Below are positions 1 through 8,041 of a stretch of DNA of 10,354 nt, piece after piece. Numbering within the stretch: the first letter of the stretch is position 1; each line of letters begins with the position of its first letter. The position numbers and the translations under genes were made by a program. The notes under the pieces are model-generated. The model was not told the origin of the DNA, ran no database searches, and saw only the letters and a list, made by a program, of their open reading frames with translations. The stretch is from Paraprevotella sp. (GTDB taxonomy: Bacteria; Bacteroidota; Bacteroidia; Bacteroidales; Bacteroidaceae): positions 1-10,354 of the forward strand of contig JAGBUF010000266.1 of NCBI GenBank assembly GCA_017630975.1, written 5' to 3'.

Positions 1-1
1 G

Positions 2-1324
2 ACGCTCAGTGCATCGACAAAGACGGGCTGCGAGGGTGAGAGCATCAGACTGAAAGCGACAGCGAACAATGCCGGTGAACATCCGCGCTACATCAGGTTG
101 TTGAACGACAAAGAGATTGCCGAGACAGAAGCAGATAGTATGTGGATAGACACATTGATGAATAAAGATAAAGTACAGGTGCGCGTCGTATCTTCGAACC
201 CATGTTGCGCTGTTGACAACGCTCTGTCATCAGCCATCACCTTTACCATTAAAGAAACGACGGACGTCAGTCTGCCGACTTTCTTCCCGGTATTCACAAC
301 CGAAAGCGCGTTTATCCTTTCCGGTGGTGAACCGACAGGCGGTAAGTATCTTATCAATGGTGAGGAAGCGTCCTTATTCAACCCGAAGAAGAACACTCTG
401 GGTGACTATCAACTGACTTACCGATATACTAATGCGAATGGCTGTACGTCGGAGGTAACAACAACCCTCACATTGAAGGATGGCAGTGCCGGATTATTAT
501 TGGGAGATGCCAACAAGGACGGCGTGGTAGATAGTAAAGACGTTGATTGTGAAATAGAATTGGCATACGGTTTGACCTCGCCGACACTGAGTATGAAAAC
601 AGCTGACATCAATAGCGACAGTGAGTCAGACGTAAGAGACGTAGTGGGTGTTTGTGCAATCATTAACGAGGACGAAAGTAATGTGACAAACATCGTATGG
701 GACAAGAATAACTCGCTGACTGTAACAGACACTTATGCGGACAAGATATACGAGGTAAACATCCCATTCAGTCTGACGATGAAAGAAAACATCTGCGGCG
801 TACAGTTTGACTTGCTGATGCCCGACGGTGTTGAACTCTCTTCCGAGACCGACGGTTTAACAGTCAGAAAGAAGTTGGATGCGACTGACAACACTTATAC
901 GGTTATCTACTTCTCAAGCGACTTGCAACCATTGGCTAAGACGTTCAACATCAAGGCTACTTTGCCTATCAACATCGCTAAAGGAGCCTACGAACTGAAT
1001 CCTACGAATGTTATCACGACCAACGAGTCTATGCAAAGTCTTGACCACAACATTAAGGGTGGTTCTCTATACGTGGGTATGGGTAACAGTATCAACAATG
1101 TGAACGACGGCATACACATTGCTGTAGAAAGTAACGGTATCCGTTTAACCGGTTGCGCCGGAACGGTGGTTACGTTGACAGATACTGCCGGACGTTTCAT
1201 CTTGGCGGAAGAAGTAAGCGATGACACGCACTTTATTGGTTTAACATCCATTTCAAGTGGCGTTTACATTGTCGAAGTGAACCGTAACGAAACCATTTGC
1301 AAGCGTAAATTCCTTTGGAAATAA
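2..1324 (+). CDS. Secreted multidomain protein, C-terminal part (Ig-like repeats, dockerin-like, cohesin-like, T9SS sorting domain)
   Basis: The reading frame is open from base 2 to the TAA at 1322-1324, so the gene starts upstream; a TTG at 98 is internal and not a real start. The visible part has 440 residues. Residues about 8-85 and 93-165 resemble the Ig-like repeats of large Bacteroidota surface proteins; the second carries a typical TNANGCTS stretch. Residues about 168-225 hold two dockerin-type calcium loops, DANKDGVVDSKD and DINSDSESDVRD. Residues about 240-355 look like a cohesin-type beta domain. The last 75 or so residues, with SSGVYIVEVN near the end and a basic tail KRKFLWK, match a type A T9SS C-terminal sorting domain, which implies export across the outer membrane and surface attachment or release. 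Substrate or binding partner cannot be told from this part. A terminator follows, so it is not in the fhs operon. The T9SS tail is the surest call; the cohesin-like call rests on position and general pattern only. Confidence 0.82.
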   Translation, partial: TLSASTKTGCEGESIRLKATANNAGEHPRYIRLLNDKEIAETEADSMWIDTLMNKDKVQVRVVSSNPCCAVDNALSSAITFTIKETTDVSLPTFFPVFTTESAFILSGGEPTGGKYLINGEEASLFNPKKNTLGDYQLTYRYTNANGCTSEVTTTLTLKDGSAGLLLGDANKDGVVDSKDVDCEIELAYGLTSPTLSMKTADINSDSESDVRDVVGVCAIINEDESNVTNIVWDKNNSLTVTDTYADKIYEVNIPFSLTMKENICGVQFDLLMPDGVELSSETDGLTVRKKLDATDNTYTVIYFSSDLQPLAKTFNIKATLPINIAKGAYELNPTNVITTNESMQSLDHNIKGGSLYVGMGNSINNVNDGIHIAVESNGIRLTGCAGTVVTLTDTAGRFILAEEVSDDTHFIGLTSISSGVYIVEVNRNETICKRKFLWK

Positions 1325-1354
1325 ACAACTGAACTTTCATAAGGTTAATATCCG

Positions 1355-1400
1355 AAGAGTCCGTCTGACAAGGTACTGCCAGGGCGGGCTCTTTTCTTTT
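1355..1400 (+). terminator. Rho-independent terminator after the secreted protein gene
   Basis: AAGAGTCCG at 1355-1363 pairs with CGGGCTCTT at 1385-1393 (nine base pairs, one G-T wobble). An inner CTG (1365-1367) can pair with CAG (1380-1382). The 3' arm runs directly into a T-rich tract, TTTTCTTTT, at 1392-1400. It lies 30 bases after the stop codon and separates the secreted-protein gene from fhs. There is no matching A tract on the left side, so it probably works only on + strand transcripts. Confidence 0.8.
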
Positions 1401-1417
1401 ATTCTTTTTTCAGGAAT

Positions 1418-1453
1418 TTTGAGGTTCATTCTCATATTTTTTCTGTAAGTTTG
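1418..1453 (+). promoter_or_regulatory. Probable Bacteroidota promoter for the fhs operon
   Basis: TAAGTTTG at 1446-1453 is a perfect match to the Bacteroidota -7 consensus TAnnTTTG. A TTTG at 1418-1421 could be the -33 element, but the gap of 24 bases is longer than the usual roughly 19-21, so the -33 assignment is weak. Transcription would begin near 1460, giving a short A-rich leader of about 25 bases before the fhs ATG at 1485, too short to hold a riboswitch. No Shine-Dalgarno sequence is seen, as expected for this phylum. Confidence 0.6.
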
Positions 1454-1484
1454 CTTGTTTAAAGAAAAGTAATACATAAATATT

Positions 1485-3152
1485 ATGAAAAGCGATATAG
1501 AAATAGCGAGAGAATGTGCGTTGAAACCCATTCAAGAGATAGCAGAAAAAGCTAAATTACCATTGGAGGAGTTAGAACAATATGGTAAGCACATCGCTAA
1601 AATCCCAGAGAGTCTGATTGATGACGAAAAGGTCAAGAAGAGTAATCTGATTTTGGTCACAGCCATTACCCCTACAAAAGCCGGAATCGGCAAAACAACG
1701 GTGTCCATCGGCTTGGCATTAGGTTTGAGCAAATTGGGAAAGAACAACATCGTGGCGTTACGTGAACCTTCATTAGGTCCTTGTTTCGGAATGAAAGGCG
1801 GTGCAGCCGGCGGTGGTTATGCACAAGTGCTTCCCATGGAGAAGATCAATCTGCACTTTACCGGCGATTTCCATGCCATCACCTCTGCGCATAACATGAT
1901 TGCAGCCTTATTGGACAACTATATTTATCAACACAAGGATGAAGGATTTGCGCTCAAGGAGATTCTTTGGAAGCGCGTATTGGACGTAAACGATAGAAAT
2001 CTAAGATACATCGTCACCGGATTGGGCGCAAAAACCAATGGTGTAACCATGGAGAGCGGATTCGACATCACACCGGCATCGGAGATTATGGCAATTCTCT
2101 GTTTGTCAAAGGATCAAGATGATTTACGTCGCAGAATTGAGAATATACTCTTAGGTACCACCATTGACGGTAAACCATTCAGAGTGAAAGATATGGGTGT
2201 AGCCGGCGCCATTTGTGTGCTGTTGAAAGACGCGTTACGTCCCAACCTTGTTCAGACCACAGAAAATACGCCCGCCATTGTACATGGCGGTCCATTTGCC
2301 AATATCGCACATGGTTGTAACTCCGTCATCGCAACAAAACTTGCCATGACTTATGCTGACTATGTGGTTACAGAAGCTGGATTCGGTGCCGATCTCGGTG
2401 CAGAAAAATTCTATAACATCAAATGTCGCAAGTCCGGTCTGCAGCCAAAACTGACCGTCATCGTTGCAACGACACAAGGATTGAAGATGCATGGCGGTGT
2501 TGCTTTAGAGGGCATTAAACAACCTAATGAAGAAGGATTGCGCAAAGGATTTGAAAATCTTGATAAACATATAGAAAACCTGCAACGATTCGGACAGAGC
2601 GTTGTGGTTTGCTTCAACAGATATGCCACCGACACTGACGAGGAGATCGCTTTATGCAGAGCCCACTGCGAAGCAAAGGGTGTCGGTTTTGCAGTAAACA
2701 ATGCCTTTACTCAGGGAGGTGAGGGTGCTGTTGAATTGGCAGAATTGGTAGTAAAAACCATTGAGCAGACCCCATCACAAGCCCTTGAATTCTCATACGA
2801 CGACCATGACAGCGTTGAAATAAAAGCTGAAAAGGTGGCAAAGAAAGTTTATGGTGCTGATGGAGTTATCTTCTCACCACAAGCGAAGAAGATGATAGAA
2901 CGCATCAAAGAATTGGGTGTAGAACATTTCCCCATCTGCGTTGCAAAGACACAATATTCATTCTCAGCCGATGCAAAAGCTTACGGAGTACCGCAACATT
3001 TCAATATACAGATTCGTGATATTGTTGTCAACTGCGGTGCAGAAATATTGGTGCTGATTGCAGGTGATATCATGCGTATGCCGGGACTTCCGAAATCACC
3101 GCAAGCCGAACGTATAGACATCGTCAACGGAGAAATCGAAGGACTTTCTTAA
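1485..3152 (+). CDS. fhs: Formate--tetrahydrofolate ligase
   Basis: This cytoplasmic enzyme joins formate to tetrahydrofolate using ATP, giving 10-formyltetrahydrofolate for purine, formyl-Met-tRNA and other one-carbon reactions. The product has 555 residues, the normal family length. The nucleotide-binding loop is [11 protein letters not shown] at residues 62-72. The first family signature, [13 protein letters not shown], begins at about residue 102, followed by FTGDFHAIT at 125-133. The second signature is seen as [12 protein letters not shown] at 327-338. Two positions differ from the commonest forms I remember: Ile in place of Glu in the P-loop (AGEGK), and TQG in place of IRA in the second signature. 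I think these are lineage variants and not damage, because the rest is intact. The ATG at 1485 follows the promoter element by 31 bases and gives the usual N terminus. The kinase gene begins 10 bases after the stop codon, so the two are probably co-transcribed. Confidence 0.97.
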   Translation: MKSDIEIARECALKPIQEIAEKAKLPLEELEQYGKHIAKIPESLIDDEKVKKSNLILVTAITPTKAGIGKTTVSIGLALGLSKLGKNNIVALREPSLGPCFGMKGGAAGGGYAQVLPMEKINLHFTGDFHAITSAHNMIAALLDNYIYQHKDEGFALKEILWKRVLDVNDRNLRYIVTGLGAKTNGVTMESGFDITPASEIMAILCLSKDQDDLRRRIENILLGTTIDGKPFRVKDMGVAGAICVLLKDALRPNLVQTTENTPAIVHGGPFANIAHGCNSVIATKLAMTYADYVVTEAGFGADLGAEKFYNIKCRKSGLQPKLTVIVATTQGLKMHGGVALEGIKQPNEEGLRKGFENLDKHIENLQRFGQSVVVCFNRYATDTDEEIALCRAHCEAKGVGFAVNNAFTQGGEGAVELAELVVKTIEQTPSQALEFSYDDHDSVEIKAEKVAKKVYGADGVIFSPQAKKMIERIKELGVEHFPICVAKTQYSFSADAKAYGVPQHFNIQIRDIVVNCGAEILVLIAGDIMRMPGLPKSPQAERIDIVNGEIEGLS

Positions 3153-3162
3153 ACAGGTAATA

Positions 3163-6100
3163 ATGGGCAGTATACCGAAACGCATACATCGACAGCACAT
3201 CGGTATTGTGATACTTGCTGTAATATGTCTCTCCATAATCGGAGGGACATATCGCACTTTTCACACTCCCAAAGAGCAGCACCTTGTTGATTCGCTGAAC
3301 AACAAAGCATATCAATTACGCTACACACAACAGGATAGTGTCCTACAACTGACACAACAGTCGCTCCTGCACACTACAGATTACAATAGCGGTAAGGCAG
3401 AAGCCTTAAACCATCAGTTGTTTCAGGCTGGTTTGAATATTGATTTCAAGAATGGTAAAACCATTTATAATCAAATACAACGAATCACAAACAACCAGGT
3501 TGAACTTCTGATTAGTGACATCACCATGATGATGATGTGTCAAAGAACAGGGCAGCATCTTTCTTATTTTGATTATATGGCAAGCGCTCGTCGCCACATC
3601 GCACGAATAGAGGAAGAGGATGAACTGGAAGGTCGTATAGCCGAGCGATATTTCTATGCCATCAATGAATACAGATTAGTCAATACCTTACACATGTTGC
3701 AAACAGCTACCTTACAGATGGCTGAACAGGAGCTGGATAAAATCACCATCTGTGAAGAGTTGCGAAACGACAAGACGCTATGGGCAAATTATCATTACAT
3801 CAAAGGACTTCTATATCTGAACAAAGGAAACTCACAACCTGAAAATGTTATCAATGCATTTGACTTGCTGTTTCAATCCTTCACCGTGGCTGAACGTCAT
3901 CAACTGACCTATTTTACAGCCTCCATCGAACAAGTCTTCTCCGAGATGCTGACTCATCCCATAACAGACAGTCTTATCAGTCATCATCGGGGCAACGAAT
4001 CGCACTACCTGTATAATATATTTGTTCATCACGACAACATAGATGAATCTGGCAAGCAACATCTGCATGTGGCAAAGGAGATGGCGAAGAACAGTATTAT
4101 GAAATCCCAACAATTCGGTAATCTGATACTGAAAACTAATGGACTCTTGGCAATGGGAGATGCTTATTTTTATAATCATGAACCTCAAGAGGCATTATCG
4201 TATTATGAACAAGCACTTGAATGCTTGAACACGCATCATCAGACTTTTTATTCAGATAGTCTTTCTGTCCAAAAGTTAATGGCATACGACACAACAGCGC
4301 AGCAACCATTAGATATGCAATGGGTCATAGATGAAAAAATACAAACCATTCCTGCCACCTTACTGCAAATCCGCGAAGCATTGAGTCGTGCGTATAGTGC
4401 TATCGGCTCCAAACAAGCCTCTGACTACAATCGAAACATCTATCTGGATGTATTGAGTCACACAAGAGAAAACAAGTACATTGAAAGCAGAATCAAAGAA
4501 ACGCAACAGAAAAACAGATTCTTGTCATTCGTCTTGTATATGTTACCGGTACTGATGCTGTCCATTATCGGGATTCTATTATACTTTACCCATAAGAGAA
4601 ATTCAAAAAACAAACAATTGTCCGTGCTGTTGGACTATCTTGACCGATGGTTTAACGAAGTATATACAACAGACCATCCCGATAAACTGGAACATTTGAA
4701 ACAAGACGCCATAAAACTCTGCAAAGACAAGCGAGTGACCGCTGATGTCATACTTCCATATATGAATTGGAGAAAGGAGTATATGGATGAAAAGGAACGG
4801 AGCGAAACAACTATTACTCAGTTGATTGAAGAGTTTCGTAAAAGTGAAATACAAATAGAAGATCACAAACGGGATAACATCCTGAAGCGAGCAAAAGTTT
4901 CCTTGATTCACTCTATCATGCCTTTCATCGACAGGATACTTTATGTAGCACGCAAACTGAACAACGAACAGACTAATGCAAAACAACGACTCACCTATAT
5001 CAGTGAACTGGCAGATCAAATAGAAGTGTACAACAAGGTTCTTTCAGAGTGGATCAACATCAATAAAGGCAAAATAGATTTGACAATAGAAGCTTTTGCA
5101 GTACAAGAAATTTTAGACATGATTGCAAAATCGGGATATGGTTTTGAGCGCAAAGGCATCCAACTGCAAATTCAAAAAACAAATGCCATCGTAAAAGCAG
5201 ACAAGGCTTTGACTTTCTTTATGCTCAACACTTTGGCAGAGAATGCGAGGAAGTTCACGCCTACCGGCGGAACCGTAACCATCAGTACCGACGCAAAGGA
5301 CAATTATGTGGAGTTGGCCGTTACAGATAATGGGGTAGGACTTACTGACGAGGAACAACACATGATCCTCACGTCCAAAATCTACGATGCACAGGAAATA
5401 GGTTCGAGCAATGAGAGTATAAGAAAAGAGAAAGGCAACGGGTTCGGACTATTGAACTGTAAGGGTATTATTGAGAAATACAAGAAAGAAGGAGATATCT
5501 TCAACATCTGTCAATTTAATATCAAGAGTAAAAAAGGCGAGGGGAGCCGTTTCTCTTTCCGACTGCCCAAGGGAACGGCACGCATATTGCTTATGGGATG
5601 GTTGGTGATGAACGCACTATTAGGCACTTCAACTATACATGCAGCCGATAACACATACAATGATAGTACAAAGATATACCAGGCCATTGCATCCACCGAT
5701 TCTGTATACTATGCAAATATCAATGGAGATAATTATAAAGCCATCAGTTTCGCCAACAAAGCATTGACACAACTCAATAGTCTTTATAATTATCCTATTA
5801 CTCAAGCACATCCACTTAGTTTGCACAGTAGTAGCAATGAGGAGATAGAATGGTGGAAATCCAATGTACCTGCAGACTATCATCTGATTCTGCAAATACG
5901 CAACGAAATAGCCGTTGCTGCCTTGGCACTTTGTGATTGGGATATGTATGAGTTTAACAATCATCAATATATCGCCATGAATGAGTTAGTGGCAGATGAT
6001 AGCAGTTTAATGAACGATTACAATGAATTAGTCGATGAACAACAGCAGATTAAAATCTACATCACACTTGCCATACTTCTATTGTTTATCATCCTCGGCT

Positions 6101-7335
6101 ATATTTACATCGCACATACACGCAAAAACATATCGTACCGATACCATATCATGAGGGTATTGGAAATGAAACGCTCATTATTGCAAGCGGTTAAGAATGA
6201 TGCTGAGATGAATGATATCCTGGTAATTCTGATGGAAGGACTGAGAGAAATACATGAAGTACGTGCGATGAAGCTCTTAATACAAAAAGGGAATCATGTT
6301 GCAACATACGGAACGCCAAATGACGAATCCCTTCTCATCTCCGACAATATACTCAATGAGGCATACCACGAAAATATGCCATGCTTTGACAAAGAAAAAC
6401 AAATTAAAGTTTACCCGCTATCCATCACCAATAACGAACGTCATGAATGTTATGGGGCAATTGGTTTATGCTATGAACAAATGCCAGAACTAGAGGAGCA
6501 ATTGGAATGGTATACCATCAAATACCTGACATTGCTACTGAGAGCAACCATTGTAAACAAAGAAATCACGGATACAGAGCTGACAAAGGTAGAAAACGAG
6601 CGACAACGCGCCCTGTTTGAAGAAAACAGATTACATGTTCAAAACATGATATTGGAAAACTGTCTCTCTACCATCAAACATGAATCTATGTATTACCCCG
6701 GTCGTATCAAACAAATTGTTGAAACATTGTTATCTGATGATACGAACATGGTGCATGATAAATTAAAGACACTCGTAGAGGTGGTCGAATACTACAAATA
6801 TATCTATGCGCTGTTCTGTAAACAGGCAGACAGACAGATTGAAACAGGACTTTACAAGTGTTCTGTCATACCCACCGATACCATTCTGACTCGATGGCGT
6901 AAGTCATTACAAAAATACGCACAAAGACAAAACATGAATGTACAGATAGAATGTCACACAGCAACAGACATTATGGTATATGCAGAACCAACATTAATCT
7001 CTTTCCTGCTGGAAGCTGTAAGCAAAGATGCATTACTACATTTGGAACAGAACGAGAAAGACAATTCACTGATGCTGACAACCGAACAGGAAGAACAATT
7101 CATAAAATTCCGGTTAGAAACATCATGGAACATTGCTGAAGAAGAGGCGACAAAAGATTTATTCCAAGTTGAAAATGGGCATTACGCACTATTATTATGC
7201 AAGGAAATCATCAGGGAGCATGACAAACTGAACAACTTCTGCGGTTGCAGGATAAATATAGAAAATAACAATGAAGGTGGTAACACATTGTGGTTCACCA
7301 TTCCAAAAAACGATAAACTACATGAAAGCATTTAA
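3163..7335 (+). CDS. Tandem transmembrane sensor histidine kinase (DUF5112/DUF5113 type), second module lacking ATP-binding motifs
   Basis: A 1390-residue inner-membrane sensor with two successive sensor-transmitter modules. Module 1: membrane segment at about 13-28; helical, TPR-like periplasmic region to about 452 (I recall this as DUF5112); membrane segment 453-475; transmitter with candidate phosphoacceptor His583 in SLIHSIMPFIDR; an intact HATPase domain with N box NTLAENARKF (689-698), DNGVGL (722-727) and GNGFGL (758-763). Module 2: hydrophobic, signal-peptide-like segment 807-828; short periplasmic part; membrane segment about 965-984; a GAF-like region about 1015-1130; a probable coiled coil; then His1173 in TIKHESMYYPGR (region I recall as DUF5113) and an HATPase-like domain with all ATP-binding motifs lost. 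Four membrane segments place both transmitters in the cytoplasm. It presumably passes phosphate to the response regulator whose gene overlaps its 3' end. Ligand unknown. The kinase call is firm; the DUF names are from memory. Confidence 0.88.
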   Translation: MGSIPKRIHRQHIGIVILAVICLSIIGGTYRTFHTPKEQHLVDSLNNKAYQLRYTQQDSVLQLTQQSLLHTTDYNSGKAEALNHQLFQAGLNIDFKNGKTIYNQIQRITNNQVELLISDITMMMMCQRTGQHLSYFDYMASARRHIARIEEEDELEGRIAERYFYAINEYRLVNTLHMLQTATLQMAEQELDKITICEELRNDKTLWANYHYIKGLLYLNKGNSQPENVINAFDLLFQSFTVAERHQLTYFTASIEQVFSEMLTHPITDSLISHHRGNESHYLYNIFVHHDNIDESGKQHLHVAKEMAKNSIMKSQQFGNLILKTNGLLAMGDAYFYNHEPQEALSYYEQALECLNTHHQTFYSDSLSVQKLMAYDTTAQQPLDMQWVIDEKIQTIPATLLQIREALSRAYSAIGSKQASDYNRNIYLDVLSHTRENKYIESRIKETQQKNRFLSFVLYMLPVLMLSIIGILLYFTHKRNSKNKQLSVLLDYLDRWFNEVYTTDHPDKLEHLKQDAIKLCKDKRVTADVILPYMNWRKEYMDEKERSETTITQLIEEFRKSEIQIEDHKRDNILKRAKVSLIHSIMPFIDRILYVARKLNNEQTNAKQRLTYISELADQIEVYNKVLSEWININKGKIDLTIEAFAVQEILDMIAKSGYGFERKGIQLQIQKTNAIVKADKALTFFMLNTLAENARKFTPTGGTVTISTDAKDNYVELAVTDNGVGLTDEEQHMILTSKIYDAQEIGSSNESIRKEKGNGFGLLNCKGIIEKYKKEGDIFNICQFNIKSKKGEGSRFSFRLPKGTARILLMGWLVMNALLGTSTIHAADNTYNDSTKIYQAIASTDSVYYANINGDNYKAISFANKALTQLNSLYNYPITQAHPLSLHSSSNEEIEWWKSNVPADYHLILQIRNEIAVAALALCDWDMYEFNNHQYIAMNELVADDSSLMNDYNELVDEQQQIKIYITLAILLLFIILGYIYIAHTRKNISYRYHIMRVLEMKRSLLQAVKNDAEMNDILVILMEGLREIHEVRAMKLLIQKGNHVATYGTPNDESLLISDNILNEAYHENMPCFDKEKQIKVYPLSITNNERHECYGAIGLCYEQMPELEEQLEWYTIKYLTLLLRATIVNKEITDTELTKVENERQRALFEENRLHVQNMILENCLSTIKHESMYYPGRIKQIVETLLSDDTNMVHDKLKTLVEVVEYYKYIYALFCKQADRQIETGLYKCSVIPTDTILTRWRKSLQKYAQRQNMNVQIECHTATDIMVYAEPTLISFLLEAVSKDALLHLEQNEKDNSLMLTTEQEEQFIKFRLETSWNIAEEEATKDLFQVENGHYALLLCKEIIREHDKLNNFCGCRINIENNNEGGNTLWFTIPKNDKLHESI

Positions 7336-8041
7336 CGTCATCATCGTTGAAGATGTAAAATTAGAATTAAAAGGAACAGAAGAAATATTCCGTACCGACA
7401 TACCGGAAGCTACCGTAGTAGGTACGGCCATGAATGAAAAGGAATTTTGGACCCTGATGCAACAAAATATACCGGATTTGGTATTGTTGGATCTGGGATT
7501 GGGGGGATCGACAACAATCGGAGTGGATATCTGTAGAAAAATCAAGAAAGAGCATCCTGAATTGAATGTACTGATTTTCACCGGTGAGATTGTAAACGAG
7601 AAACTTTGGGTGGATGTCCTCAAAGCCGGTGCTGATGGAATTATTCTGAAAACAGGCGAACTTCTGACACGCAATGATGTACGTCAGGTCATGGAAGGTC
7701 GTCAACTTGTTTTCAACCAACCGATACTCGAGAAGATTATCGAACGATTTACCGCATCAGTAGAACAAGAGTATAAGCACAAAAATGCGTTGCTCCAATA
7801 CGAGATTGACGAATATGACGAAAGATTCTTAAGACACATGGCTTTGGGCTACACCAAGGAAATGATAAGTAACCTACGCGGAATGCCTTTCGGAGTGAAG
7901 AGCCTTGAAAAACGTCAGAACGACTTAATTTCAAGACTATTCCCCAATAGCGAAGGGGGTATCAATGCCACTCGTTTAGTGGTGAAAACATTACAATTGG
8001 GTATCATTGACCTGCAACATTTAGAAGAAGACGATGAATAA
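7322..8041 (+). CDS. Response regulator with receiver domain and HTH-like C-terminal domain (DUF5932-like)
   Basis: A 239-residue cytoplasmic regulator, probably the phosphorylation target of the kinase encoded just upstream. Residues 1-125 or so form a receiver domain: acidic pair Glu10-Asp11, phosphoacceptor Asp57 in LVLLDLGLG, Thr87 in LIFTGE, and Lys110 in GIILKT, so all key residues are present. The C-terminal part, about 150-239, contains FLRHMALGYTKEMISNL followed by a segment with SLEKRQNDLISRLFP; this resembles the order of a LuxR/NarL-type helix-turn-helix but is divergent. I recall such Bacteroidota regulators carrying a domain named DUF5932. I chose ATG 7322 because the protein then begins directly with the receiver strand (MKAFNVIIVED); an in-frame ATG at 7271 would add 17 unrelated residues lying inside the kinase gene. 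It overlaps the kinase gene by 14 bases, which suggests translational coupling. DNA binding is likely but not proven; targets cannot be seen. Confidence 0.9.
   Translation: MKAFNVIIVEDVKLELKGTEEIFRTDIPEATVVGTAMNEKEFWTLMQQNIPDLVLLDLGLGGSTTIGVDICRKIKKEHPELNVLIFTGEIVNEKLWVDVLKAGADGIILKTGELLTRNDVRQVMEGRQLVFNQPILEKIIERFTASVEQEYKHKNALLQYEIDEYDERFLRHMALGYTKEMISNLRGMPFGVKSLEKRQNDLISRLFPNSEGGINATRLVVKTLQLGIIDLQHLEEDDE

Noticed and set aside
98..1324. The first protein as a complete gene starting with TTG at 98.
   Set aside because: The same frame is open to the left edge, and residues before 98 already belong to the first Ig-like repeat, so the gene is cut by the window and 98 is internal.
1454..1484. 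A tetrahydrofolate or other riboswitch in front of fhs.
   Set aside because: The leader predicted from the -7 element is about 25 bases, A-rich and unstructured, too short for any known folate aptamer.
4017..4024. TATATTTG, a perfect TAnnTTTG promoter-like match inside the kinase gene.
   Set aside because: No TTTG or TTG element stands at the proper distance upstream, no gene starts nearby, and such 8-base matches with four fixed extra positions are expected by chance in AT-rich coding DNA.
4603..5019. A 138-codon open frame on the minus strand inside the kinase gene.
   Set aside because: It is wholly opposite the well-supported kinase transmitter region, with no recognisable domain or promoter; it is a shadow of the + strand gene.
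7271..7321. An earlier ATG at 7271 as start of the response regulator.
   Set aside because: The extra 17 residues read the kinase 3' end in another frame, resemble no receiver N terminus, and would make the overlap 65 bases; MKAFNVIIVED from 7322 is the normal beginning.
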